64,000 nucleotides of DNA, from positions 248,001-312,000 of the forward strand of contig OW568874.1 of assembly GCA_938743325.2 (NCBI GenBank), read 5' to 3'. The stretch's first letter is position 1. Each line of letters starts with the position of its first letter. The notes beneath the pieces were generated by a model, which was given only the letters and a program-made list of their open reading frames with translations, did not search any database and was not told the origin of the DNA. The translations under genes and the position numbers were made by a program. This DNA is from Pycnococcus provasolii. Taxonomy: Eukaryota; Chlorophyta; Pseudoscourfieldiophyceae; Pseudoscourfieldiales; Pycnococcaceae. Below are positions 13,501 through 23,548 of this stretch, one piece after another.

Positions 13501-16500
13501 TTCCACGTCACGGCGGACGACGGCGTTCAGCTCGTCGTCGACGGCCAGCTGATTATCGACGATGCCGCGTACACTGGCGCCACGCGCACGCTCACGGGCA
13601 ACGTCGAGCTCACGGCTGGATGGTATCCCATCACGATGCACTACAGCGATGACACGGGCGACGCGTCGTACTCGCTTTCGTGGTCCGTCGAGGGCAAGGT
13701 TCCGATGGCAACCATCCCGACGATGTACATGCGCGCTGGAACTGGTCCCGTGCGCGTGGATGCGTGGGTCAAACCCGAAAAGACGGACGGATTCCAGACG
13801 ATCTTCTCGCTGCCGTCGAGCGCTGGCGCCTTTGGAATCTCGCTCGGAACGGTGGATGGCCAGCTGAACTTTGCCGTGCGCATTGAGGAGGGAGTTTACC
13901 GCGAGATGACGGGCTACAAGTGTCCCGTGACCGCCGGGAAGTGGAGCTTCGTCAGCGGGCGCTACGACGGATCGTCGATGTACATGAACGTCGACGGATA
14001 CGACTGCCAGTTCAAGCACTTTACGCAACCTGTTGCTGTTCCATCGTCTAACGTTCAATGTCCTAACCCTAACACTGTACACTGTACAGAGCCTTTCAGC
14101 GAGATGGCTCTCTTCCCCGAGGAGTCGACGAGCGGCATTGCCATCGGACGCGAGCTTGCCGCCGAGATGGTGACTGGTGCACCCGAGGACAAGCGCATTT
14201 TCCAGGGCGAGATCTACGCCGTCTCGATGAAGTCGTCTGCCGCCTTCTCCGTTTCCGACGCTCACTGCCTGCCGTCGGAAACGGCGTCTGACCTTGTTCT
14301 CGACCTCAAGGGATCTGAGGTTGCCACGGCGTCGAAGATGAACAACTTTGCCAACGACGCGAAGAACACGTGGTTCGCGCAGTACGGCGACGCGAGCGTC
14401 ACCTCGCCAGGCATGCCTTTCACGCAGTACACAAACTCGACGTGCGGTACGTACGGAGCCGACGCCACGAAGTCGACGCTTGACGGCACCGCGCTCCACG
14501 AGGGTGTTGCCGGACAGTGCATGTCGTTCTCGATCACCGCCGTGGACATGTGCGGATCGAAGCTCAAGGAGGGTGGCTCGGGCTTCAAGGTGGAGGTGGT
14601 TGGACCGCTGCACCTTCACACGCAGGTTCTCACGCTCACGCCCGGCTCTGGCATCGAGGATGTTGGCGATGGATCGTACCTCGTGAAGTTCACGCGCGAC
14701 CTCTCGGGATACTACAAGATCAACGTGCTCCTCCACGGCACGGCGATGGCGCAGTACAACGTCAAGACGTACGTGCACCCCTACGTCACGGATGCGGCCA
14801 CGACGTTCCTTTACGACGGCCCAGACGAGGGACACCTGTCCAAGGCGCTTCTCCAGACGCACGCCGGTGTTCCCGCGGCATTCCAGCTGCAGACCGTTGA
14901 CCAGTACGGCAACCTGCGAACGCAGGGTGGCGAGACGAACTTCGCGATGCGCCTCGAGGGCCCGAAGGACGTTCCCGGCTCGTACTCCGACGACACGGAC
15001 GGCTCGTACACGTTCCGCTACACGCCGGCAGTTCCCGGACACTACCGCATGTACATGGGACACGGTGGAAGTCCCGTGTTCAGCTACGGCGGATACACGT
15101 GCGTCGGAGGAACGAAGACGGGACGCGACTACTGCACGCTCGGCCTGACGTCGTCCGACGGCGTCGAGAAGCCGTTCTGCGTCGCCGTCTCGGAGGACAG
15201 CTCGCTCTCCACGTTCGCGGGATCGACGTACGCGACGTTCCCGGACAGCGACGCGCTCGACCTCGCCGGCCCGTTCACGATCGGCGCGTGGGTGAAGAAG
15301 GGTGCGGACACCGGATCTCACCGCGAGTACGTGGTGCAGAAGCAGAGCCAGTACAGCGGCAAGGGTTGGTGGATGGCGCTCGTTCCCACGTCCGTGTCCG
15401 GCCAGTACGAGCTCGAGGTGGGCGCGTACGTCGGCGCGGAGGTATTCCGCGTGACGAAGGAGACGACGCCCATCGTTGCCGGAGCATGGACGCACCTGCT
15501 TGCGACGTACGACGGCGTCAAGATGGTGCTGTACGTCGACGGAACGGTGCTGGAGACGTCGTCGTACTCCGGGGAGCCTCTCTTCCAGAAGCGCAGCAGC
15601 CAGCCCGTTAAGGTGGGCAGCGGCTTCGGCGGTGAGATTGACAACGTCTACATCTTCTCGGAGGTTCGCACGCCGGCGCACTTCACCGGCGACACGTTGT
15701 GCCCCATCGGCGTTTCGACGGCGGAGTCCAATCTCGTTGCGTACTACCGCATGAACGAGGGCTACGGATTCGGGCTCACGGACGAGGCTCTGAACAACGA
15801 CGGTGTTGTTGGACTCGTGTGCGACATGGCGCCGGAGGGCAAGAACGTCAGGCTCACGTGCCCGAGCGGATACAACATGTCCGCGGTGCTGTATGCTAAC
15901 TTCGGTGACAACGACGGAACGTGCGGAAAGTACTCGCACGGAGGTTGCTCGTCGGACATTTCCTCGGACGTCGTCTCGAGCCTCTGCCTTGGCAAGGAGT
16001 CGTGCGTCGTTCCCGCGAGCACGAAGCTGTTCGGCAACCCGTGCAAGCACGAGGCGAAGAGCCTTGCGGTGAACGCCGTCTGCTCGTCGGCGACGAAGCC
16101 GAGCCACTTCGCCAAGGCGAACGCACCTTCGAGCGTCGGAGTTGCCGTGCCCACCGCGCCGAAGTGCCCATGGGACATGCTCAACGAGCTTCCTCCCAGC
16201 CTCAAGGCTAAGCTGTCCGCGCTTCCCAAGGACTGCGACCTGACCACGGCGCAGGTTGGCGTGACGAAGTACGCGCTGTTCGATACCAGGGACGCGTGCG
16301 GCTTCGAGGACAACAACTACGTGACGTGCGTGAACTACGACGCCGAATCTCTGGAGATTCTTGGCAAGGGATGCTCGGCCGTCAAGGCTGAGCTGGACGC
16401 GAACCCGGCTGCGTACGCCGGAGTGATGGAGGTGGTGAACGTGCTGTGCCCGCTGGCGATGAACCTGTGCGAGCTCGTCGAGTCGGACAACGACTTGGCG

Positions 16501-19179
16501 CTCGTGGAGTACGCCACGAAGTACGACACGGACTTCGCCCTGACGTGTGCGGACGCCGCGACGAAGAGCGCCACCGCGTCCATTACCAAGGTGGCATGCC
16601 CCGCCACGCTCGGCGTGGTTGCGGTGACGCCCGCGAATGGACACGATCACTACTACAGCGGCGGCGTGTACTACCCCGCCAAGCCCGACCTGACGTCGGC
16701 GGACGCGTGCGCCGTGCCCGGCTTGCCCACGACGACGGCCGCCCCGGCGCTGTTCGCGGAGTCGAACACCGTCGTGCCGGCGAGCGTGAGCATCACGTGC
16801 CACAATTACGGCAACATCCACCTCGTGCAGTACACGCCGAAGGTGGCTGGCGCCGGCATGCTGAAGTTCTACCTGAAGGGTGCCTCCGTCTACGACGCCG
16901 CCGTGACGGTGGCGCCAGGTGCCATCAGCGCCATGTCGACCGTCGAGGGATCGGGATTGACGATGGCTGAGGCTGGCGTCACCGCGACGTTCGACGTCGT
17001 GGCGAAGGACGTCGAGTCGAACAGGATCTACACCGGCGGTGAGAGGAGCAAGGTGGCTGTGGCCGTGTCGGGTGGAACCACCGCGAGCGTGTCGATCACG
17101 GACCTTGGCACTGGCAAGTACCAGGTGATGATCGTCTACCCGCACGCCGGAACCTTCACGGTGAATGCGACCGTGGGTGGATCGTCCATCTACGCGGGCG
17201 AATGCGTGGTGAGCGAGTTCCAGGCGCGCGACGTCGTCACGTACTCCACCAAGCCCAGCGTGCGATTCGAGCACTCGATGGTCGAGTACCAGGGTGACCT
17301 CTACGCGTTCGGAGGTGCCGCGAAGGACAAGACGTACCTGTCGGAGACGTGGAAGTACGACATGACGTCGACGTCGACGGCATACGCGTACCGTCAGATG
17401 GTGGCGGTGAAGGGCGTGACCGCGGCGTACAACGTTGAGGTGGTTGTTGACACCGCGAGCTTGATTGCCGCGGGCAAGATGCGCTCGGACTGCCTTGACT
17501 CGCTGTTCCTGACCGCCGCGTCGTCGACGCCTCTCGGCTACTGGATCGAGCCGGCGGGAACGCCCAGCGGATGCGGCAGCGCGAACACGAGGTACTGGGT
17601 GTCCGTGAGCGACTCTCTTGGGTTTGCCTTTTACTACGGAAACCCGAAGCCCGTCGAGCCAGGCCCAAGCCCGAGCATCTTCGAGTTCTTCGAGGATTTC
17701 GAGACGACGCCGACAGCCAACGGCTGGTCGCTGGATCCCACCGCCGGCCAGACGTGCACGCCCAACTACAACTTCGTGGGTGAGGCGAGCTCGTTCACGA
17801 GCTCGAGCGACACGGTGGTGCACGGCAGCGCCGCGCTTCGCGTGGATGCCGAAACGTTCGCCGGAGGAGCGCTGATGAAGAGTGTCACGCCCATGACGAA
17901 GTTTGTCATGAAGGCGTTCATGTATGACACGGAGTGCAGCGGAGCGCACTTCATTTCGCCCGACTACGATCCGTGCAGCGCTGGCGCGAATGCCAAGAGC
18001 TACCTGCCCGCGATGAAGACGGGTGCTGGCGTTTACACCGATGCCACGAGCAAGAGCTACACCGTCACGTACCCGTGGCAGGCGACGAGCGCGTCGCGCT
18101 CCAAGGGATGGCACTCGATTACGTTCAAGGACGACGACAAGACGCTCAAGACGGTGTTCGACGATGCCGTGACGGCTCGCGAGACGACCGTGGACACGAC
18201 GCTCGACAAGGTGTTCATCTTCGGCCGTGCGTTCGAGGGACAGACGGGAAGCTCGGCGTACTACGACGCGGTGCTTGCGACCGCGTACGACAGCGCTGTG
18301 AGCGCGACCGTGAGCGGCACCGAGGAGTTCGTCGACTACACCGCGGGTGAGGGATGGTCGCAGGTTGGCAACACCAACTCGCCTCCCGCGCGCCAGGCGC
18401 ACACCGCCAGCGTGTACGGCGACTCCATGTACGTGTTCGGAGGAGAGCGTGCCTCGTACGAGTACGCGGATCTCTGGCGATACCAGTTCGCCACGGACAC
18501 GTGGACGTTCCAGAGCGTGAAGAACTCGACGAGCGAGCTTGCGCGCCACGACCACTCCGCGGTCGTGTACAAGGACGGACTCTACGTGTACGGCGGCCGA
18601 AATCCCACGCCGCTGAGCGACTTCTACGTGTACTCCTTCGCGGAGGGAACTTGGCGCAAGCTTTCAACCGAGCCCGAGATGACGGCACGCTTCGGGCACG
18701 CGGCTGCCGTCGTGGGCGACACCATGCTCGTGAGCGGCGGATACTCTCACACCTCTGGCAAGCTTGTCGAGGAGCTGTGGGAGTACTCATTCACCAGCGC
18801 AACTTGGACGCTGCTCGGACCTCGCGAGGGATCGTTCCAGAAGACGGATCCCAAGGTGGCCATCACCTTCCCCATGGCGATCCCGAGCGCGCGCTTCAGC
18901 CACAGCGCTGTCGTGTACGGCAAAAACTACTACATCCTAGGAGGTGCAGGAGGTGAGTCGATGTACGATGACGTGGCGGACGTCTGGGTCTACGACCCGG
19001 CGAAGAAGAGCTGGTCACTGCCCAGTGGCAACTACAACAGTGTGACTGCTGTCGCCAGGTACGACGCCGCAACCGCAGCCGTTGGCGCGTACGCGGTATC
19101 GTTTGGTGGACACTCGAGCACGACCGGCGGCTTCTTCAACGACATGAAGATCGTGTTCGTTGGAGAGAGTGGGGTGTGA
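4000..19179 (+). CDS. Giant secreted modular adhesion-type protein (LamG/IPT/SUEL/PA14/filamin/DUF2341/kelch)
   Basis: Two exons, 4000-4084 and 4478-19179, give about 4,928 aa. Exon 1 supplies a signal peptide (MVGSSSSRGAMSLFALLLLA, then VCSLQLASA); splicing in phase 1 joins it to THFRFGTISWGLESGN. No C-terminal membrane segment or GPI-like tail is seen, so secretion or wall/matrix attachment is inferred. Modules in order with rough residues: N-terminal Cys-containing repeats (30-990); LamG 990-1190; IPT/TIG 1307-1390; LamG 1395-1580; IPT-like 1710-1797; LamG 1803-2107 split by two poly-Pro hinges; SUEL-type lectin 2323-2442; LamG 2447-2630; IPT 2697-2777; LamG 2785-2953; PA14 2983-3100; LamG 3118-3293; filamin 3350-3463 and 3475-3565; LamG 3593-3760; SUEL 3816-3900; filamin 4177-4275; kelch blade 4288; DUF2341 4332-4420; kelch blades 4653-4927. 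Strong C/G-ending codon bias suggests high expression. Carbohydrate binding or cell-surface adhesion is the likely role; no exact homologue is recognised. Confidence 0.9.
4085..4477 (+). other. Intron 1 of the giant secreted protein gene
   Basis: The GT donor at 4085 (TCAG|GTACGC) and AG acceptor at 4477, preceded by AACAAAACAAAA-type repeats, join a signal-peptide exon to the main exon in phase 1 (G + CG = Ala). The intron is 393 nt. Without it the long frame would begin mid-domain from a TTG codon. Confidence 0.85.
9970..10020 (+). repeat. Poly-proline hinge 1 in giant protein
   Basis: CCG-rich run encoding PPASP followed by a proline stretch, inserted in the third LamG domain. The basic motif GGRRELLGLG lies shortly after it. 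Pherophorin-like hydroxyproline-rich hinges are known from green algal matrix proteins. Confidence 0.85.
10440..10596 (+). repeat. Poly-proline (S/N)P hinge 2 in giant protein
   Basis: About 50 codons of almost pure Pro with interspersed Ser, Asn and Gly (SPPPP and NPPPP units), ending in RGGRRRLMQ. This resembles hydroxyproline-rich extension rods of volvocine pherophorins. It also interrupts the LamG domain. Confidence 0.9.
14032..14099 (+). other. Low-GC segment inside the giant frame; candidate unspliced short intron
   Basis: A stretch of about 60 bases with codons unlike the rest of the gene (many A/T third positions) interrupts the sixth LamG domain. It contains CTAAC twice (branch-site like), a doubled ACTGTAC and CAG/AG acceptor options at 14089, 14091 and 14099. 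Donor-acceptor pairs such as 14032-14091 (60 nt) or 14046-14099 (54 nt) would keep the frame. The donors are weak, so this is only a candidate. Confidence 0.35.
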
Positions 19180-19557
19180 TTGAAATGATTGATGATGATT
19201 GATGACGACGAGACCGCGGTGTGAGAGGATCTATGACGGATAACCAGAGGCGGTGGTAGAGGAGAGAGAGAAGAGAGGGGTGATTTTTACAACAACAAAG
19301 TTAAAAGTGTTTACGCGTTTCGTGGTTGGTACTGTAACGCACAAAACGATGCAACGTTTTATCAAAATTTTATTTCTCATGTCCCACGGGCACGGGCGCA
19401 CACACGACGAGAGTTGCGAGCAGTCTGCCTGTTCTCCCACCTTGCCCGATCATGCTCGCGTCAGACCTGTCTATGGCGGCGGCGGCGGCACGTCTTGCGG
19501 TTCGCCGAGGTGTGGTGGTGGTGGAAATCGGAGGATCCTTCCTCCTAGCACTATTAT

Positions 19558-19604
<47 letters not shown>

Positions 19605-19823
19605 TGGATGAGCAAGGAAGTCCGGTGTTTTTTTGGTTGTACACGCGCGCGCTTTCATCGTTGTGGTCTCATACCACATTACATCGTGCTTCAAAATGAG
19701 AACGTACATGGATATTACAAAAATGGTGGTTTGAAAAAAATGGTTGGTTTGTTTCTTCTCGTAGTACGTGTGTATACAGCCCGACCGAAGTGTTTTGTTG
19801 CAGTAGTAGACCTGCCCGTGTAT
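19180..19823. other. Intergenic spacer with TG microsatellite
   Basis: This separates the convergent 3' ends of the giant gene and the RWP-RK gene. A TGTAA motif near 19333 may serve the giant gene's 3' end. A (TG)n run covers about 19559-19602. No gene was recognised; frames here are shadows of repeats. Confidence 0.6.
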
Positions 19824-20531
19824 TTAGTTGGTTTTGTTGCTCTTGATTTTGTGAACAATCTTGTACATGCCCTGCCTCAAGCGAGCGAAGGAGCTGGACA
19901 CCCCATTTTTGGAGTTACGCTGTGTCTCCTTGTACTCGCACGCGACGCACATGCTTGCCTGCGCGACAAGCTCCTTCGTCTTCTCGTCCGCGTTTGTCTC
20001 CTCGAGGTAGTCCATGTAGTCGGCCAGCGACTTGGCAACGCGAGCGACGCTCAGAAGTCGTCGAGATGGCCACCTCGATAAGCCGTGCGAGCGTGCCTGC
20101 TTCTTCAAAGCCTCCTTCGTCGCTCCCAACCTCTCGCACGCCTGCGACAAGGGCATCCTAAAGATGGCTGTGACATCATCTTCGTCTTGCATCAACTTCC
20201 CCATTTGGCCGGAGGAGGTTGTTGTTGCTTCTGCTGCTGCTGCTGCTGCTGTTGTTGTTGTTGTAAGCAACACCTTGTTGTTGCTGTCCGTCGTCCCTTC
20301 TGAGGAGACGCCCGAGAAGCCGCCTGAGAAGTCGGAGACGTCGTCGGGGTCCATGATGAGCGCCAAAGAAGAGCTGAAGAAAGCTGGCATGGGTTCGTAG
20401 TCAACAAGGACCCGAGGACACGGTGTTTTCTTCACGGACATCGTCTTTCGTTCTTCACGGCCGGTGTTGTTGGAGGTGGAGCCGGAGCCGTTGTTGTTTT
20501 TGTTGTTGTTGTTGTTGTTTGTCTTCGTCAT
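19824..20531 (-). CDS. RWP-RK domain transcription factor
   Basis: 235 aa read from the ATG at 20531 (MTKTNNNNN); the frame extends a little upstream but without another ATG. The N-terminal half is low complexity (Asn, Ser, Thr, Ala runs). The RWP-RK DNA-binding domain is at about residues 121-165: IFRMPLSQACERLGATKEAL, then LKKQARSHG and LSRWPSRRLLSV, with Ser in place of the usual Tyr/Phe after RWP. A short helical tail follows. RWP-RK factors act in nitrogen response (NLP/NIT2) and gamete or zygote identity (MID, RKD) in green plants. The small size and lack of GAF or PB1 regions favour the RKD-like type. The target is unknown. Confidence 0.88.
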   Translation of the reverse strand: MTKTNNNNNNKNNNGSGSTSNNTGREERKTMSVKKTPCPRVLVDYEPMPAFFSSSLALIMDPDDVSDFSGGFSGVSSEGTTDSNNKVLLTTTTTAAAAAAEATTTSSGQMGKLMQDEDDVTAIFRMPLSQACERLGATKEALKKQARSHGLSRWPSRRLLSVARVAKSLADYMDYLEETNADEKTKELVAQASMCVACEYKETQRNSKNGVSSSFARLRQGMYKIVHKIKSNKTN

Positions 20532-21635
20532 AAGCAGCCGGAAAGAGAAGAAGGAAAGGGAGCAAAGCAAAGAGTGAGTGAAAGGGAAAGCAATGTCAAG
20601 CTCCTGGAGAGAGAGCGAGGGAGGTGAAGTGGTGAATGAACGAACGAGTGGGACGTTAAGATGGAAAGGCTTGGCACGCGTACAAAGCAGGTGTGTCAGG
20701 TGTGGAATACGGAGCTTATTCTTATTCCTCGTGCTTTTACGTCTCGGAAGTCGAAGGAGAGGTCAACCAACCTCCCGGGAGACGGAACTTCCGGAGAGGT
20801 CAAACTCCCGTCTCCCGGGACCCGAAAAAGGAAATCAAAATCGAGACGGGAAAACGGGGGAACTAAGGTAGTACTACTCTCACTCCTCGGGAAAGGGAGG
20901 AGGCCCTTTCCAACCCTAACCCTAACAACGCGTTCCCGTCTTTTACCCGGGCATATGGGCGACGTCGTCCACGTCTGATTTCTTGTGAGGATTTTTTCCT
21001 GATTTCTTTGAAAAAATTGGGGGAAAAGGGGAGGAATGAGGGGGGGTAATAAGCACATGGTAGTTCTTACCAAAGGTTTAGTGTTTAGCTTGTGGTGCCA
21101 GCTTAGGAGGGAACGAGTCAGCAAGCGCTCATCCCGCCTGAAGCGAAAATTTAAGGGAGATAAGAATCTGGCGGCAGATTCTAACAAGTAGACCAAGTAG
21201 AACAAGTAGACCAAGGAGGCCCCCAGTGTCAGGTTGTCGTTGACGCATAAGCGGGGTCAACAGGCCACCCAGCCTGCCTGTTGTCGACATACGGCCTGTT
21301 GTCGACATACGGCCTGTTGTCGACATACGGCCTGTTGTCGACATACGGCCTGTTGTCGACATACGGCCTGTTGTCGACATACGGCCTGTTGTCGACATCA
21401 TACTGTCCAGCCTTCCGACAAAATATTATTTTGGATTTCCCTGCTTCGCGCGCGTCCGAACGCGTCCGTGAGTCCACTGTCCACCCCGTTGTTGTTGCCC
21501 ACCTCCGCTGCTCCCCCCCTCCCTTCCCCCTCGTTCTTCTTCCCACCTTACCATAAGCTGCTTAGACTAATCCAGAGTAGTTAACTCGACTTCACTCTCT
21601 CTTTCATCTTTCTCAACGGAGTGCGTCAACTCCTA
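20532..21635. other. Intergenic spacer with inverted and tandem repeats
   Basis: About 1.1 kb without a credible gene. It contains an inverted pair TCCCGGGAGACGG / CCGTCTCCCGGGA (about 20790-20820), two CCCTAA units (about 20911-20925), short AAGTAGACC repeats (about 21185-21215), and the 18-bp array listed separately. The final ~60 bases are pyrimidine-rich and may be the leader of the small gene at 21636. Confidence 0.55.
21277..21398. repeat. 18-bp tandem array, unit CCTGTTGTCGACATACGG
   Basis: Six perfect head-to-tail copies plus a partial seventh, with no spacers. Each unit carries the palindrome GTCGAC. Because 18 is a multiple of three, both strands stay open (STYGLL-type and VDNRPY-type readings), but nothing else supports coding. 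Confidence 0.95.
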
Positions 21636-22136
21636 ATGTCCATGTCGCTCTCTTTGACTCGCAAAGCTAAGCTCAACGCGCTGCTGTGCTCTGACGTCCT
21701 TGTTCACGACAAGCGGCCGTGGGTTGTGGTGGAGGTGAACAACTCAGAGTCAAACTCTGAGCAGCACCAGCAGCACCAGCAAGAGATGAGTGGTGGTGGT
21801 GAGGAGCAGGAGCACGCGTCAAAGAAACGAGTCTTTCCAGAAGAAAAGCGGGTGAACGAATGCGCATCTCCTGAAAACAAAAAGAGACGAGTGCAGCAAG
21901 GGATGGTGATGCAAGAGGCACGCATGCAACTCGAAGCTTGTGGCGGGAACGTCATGGGATGTGACGACGACGACACGGACGATATCGTGCAGCACTTTCG
22001 AGATTCCACTTCTTCTTCCCACCATGAGGCGCGTTTCTTAGCGCTTCTCCAAAACTATACCTGGGAGTATAACGAAGTGCGCAAGCTGCGCATGAAGGCG
22101 ACAGTTGTTAAGAACGGAGTTGCGGCCGCAGCTTGA
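21636..22136 (+). CDS. Hypothetical small nuclear-type protein
   Basis: About 166 aa from the ATG at 21636 (MSMSLSLTRKAKLNAL). No family was recognised. The middle is polar with QHQQHQQ, acidic DDDDTDD and two basic clusters (SKKR, NKKRR) that could act as nuclear localisation signals. The last 40 residues look helical (FLALLQNYTWEYNEVRKLRM). Its 3' end faces the orphan SUMT exon on the other strand. Codon use is less GC-biased than its neighbours. It could be real but fast-evolving; coding status is moderately uncertain. Confidence 0.5.
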   Translation: MSMSLSLTRKAKLNALLCSDVLVHDKRPWVVVEVNNSESNSEQHQQHQQEMSGGGEEQEHASKKRVFPEEKRVNECASPENKKRRVQQGMVMQEARMQLEACGGNVMGCDDDDTDDIVQHFRDSTSSSHHEARFLALLQNYTWEYNEVRKLRMKATVVKNGVAAAA

Positions 22137-22589
22137 GTGCGTGTTTGGAAGCAATAATAGCAGTACATATGGGGTGTATATATGGGGTGTATATGGGGTT
22201 TGTATATCGACGTAAAAAAACCATATGTAAATAGGTACTACACAAACGTAATTAAACAGCACATTATTCATTCGATAAACTGTGAGAGTGTACGATGTAG
22301 CTACACAATAAAATACCACCACAGTGAAGTACTCGCCCGTCATTACAAGGAGAAGGTGGGTGACAATGACGCTCGTGTACATCCACTCGGACGCTGTCGA
22401 CGACCCTGGGACAGGCACGCGCCGTGTATCTACCACCGACCGCGTGCGCGTCGACCCGCGACGAGACCCACCCACCACGGAGGCCGTGGTGGCCGCTTCC
22501 GCGCCTAGCTGCGCCGCGTCCGCGTGCGTGTGAGGCCACCTTCGCGCGCTCTTCTTGCCAACCTCCGTCCAGCTTTCGTCGCGAGCGCG
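22137..22589. other. AT-richer spacer downstream of the small gene
   Basis: Contains a locally AT-rich patch (about 22150-22330) with repeated ATATGGGGTGTATAT units around 22167-22200. On the minus strand the reading frame of the SUMT fragment runs on through here without a stop, but the translation no longer resembles the family. Confidence 0.5.
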
Positions 22590-22949
22590 CCATTCCTTCG
22601 GCAGACTCACCACCTCGCAAATCACCACGAGTGTCGGCGAACGAAGCTCGGCACTCTTCACGGCGTCAGGGAGAAGGTGCATCGGCGAAAATACACGACG
22701 CTCGTGCTCCGTCGTTCCATTTTCGACAGCCATCGCGGGCGTGCTGGGTCCAGCGCCGCGCGCGACGAGCTCGTGCATGAGGTGTGGCAACGTCTGCGGG
22801 CCCAAGTAAACGACGAGCGTCTGACCCTTCAGAGCACCCGCGTCTTGCACCTCCTCCGCGTCATCTTGACGTGTTTGAGCGGATCCTAGCGCCTCGCCAT
22901 CCGCCTGCACGTCAGCGCGAAGGTGTCCCGTGAGGATTCGCGCGGAAGC
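22590..22949 (-). pseudogene. Orphan 3' exon of uroporphyrinogen-III C-methyltransferase (SUMT)
   Basis: SUMT makes precorrin-2/sirohydrochlorin for siroheme. About 120 codons match the C-terminal third of the family: SARILTGHL after a clear acceptor (TTCTACAG|GCTTCC, exon start 22949), TLVVYLGPQTL, STPAMAVENGTT, and the last conserved strand SPTLVVICEVVSLPKEW. The usual Gly in the final strand is Cys here. The N-terminal two thirds (AGPGD motif, first half of the TP_methylase fold) cannot be found on this strand before the DUF445 gene begins, and no family-like stop follows. I call it a gene fragment or pseudogene. A real gene with an unseen, unusually placed first exon is the alternative. 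Confidence 0.6.
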
Positions 22950-23548
22950 CTGTAGAATGTACGACCTGAGCCATACCTACGTACCAAGTACACACGGCAC
23001 TTGACCCACCGTTTCTTACGGTGGTGGGCCAAGTGCCCAACAACAAAAGAGCAACTTCTCCCTCCGCCTGTGGCACCACCCGAAGTCAGCCTGTGCCCCT
23101 GTGCGTGTGCGTGTGCGTGTGCGTTTGAGCCCGAGTAAACCCGTGGGAAACAGCGGAAGGGGAGTGGTAAAAGTAACAGGTCCACGCACCTCTGTCCTGG
23201 GAGAAGTGGGTTGGGCCACGCGCGTTGGTCTCGTTCCCTTCGCCGTCGCCCTCTCCCCCTCGACGATCAACGTCTAGGGTACCTACGACAACGCCCTCCT
23301 CCGTCGCCTCGCCTCGCCTCGCCTCCCCCCTTCCTACCCTACCCTCATCAACAACAACATCCCCAGTGTCCGCCACCCCTTCCCATCCCTCTCCGCCGGT
23401 GCCGGTGCCGATGACGCGCACGGTGCACCTTAACTTAACCTCCAACAACCTCCTTAGAGGTGACTTGCAACGCACGGATAACTGTGCTTCTTGCGTGCCG
23501 TTTATGTTTCCTCGGCGGCAACATCATGCGTCCACCAAATACCACCTA
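22950..23548. other. Spacer upstream of DUF445 gene
   Basis: No N-terminal SUMT exon is visible on the minus strand. The spacer contains a stem-loop at 22998-23035, a (GTGTGC)n-like run near 23101-23125 and C/T-rich triplets (23225-23400) probably forming the promoter and leader of the DUF445 gene. A frame open from 23225 is continuous with that gene, but the best start is 23549. Confidence 0.5.
22998..23035. other. Stem-loop (CACTTG-CCCACCGT / ACGGTGG-GGG-CAAGTG)
   Basis: CCCACCGT and ACGGTGGTGGG pair around a TTCTT loop, and the outer CACTTG/CAAGTG extends the stem with small bulges. It could be a regulatory hairpin or the remnant of a small inverted element. Confidence 0.5.

Noticed and set aside
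9316-18555. Very long minus-strand open frames (about 1,040 and 1,990 codons) antisense to the giant gene
   Set aside because: They are explained by the strong C/G third-position bias of the sense gene, which removes stops from one antisense frame. The translations are Arg/Val/His-rich with no domain.
20905-20930. CCCTAA-type telomere-like units
   Set aside because: Only two units in the middle of ordinary sequence; too short for an interstitial telomere array. The G-rich TTTGGG tract near 2715 is also irregular.
21277-21398. Possible CRISPR-like array
   Set aside because: Units are directly adjacent without spacers, and the genome is eukaryotic.
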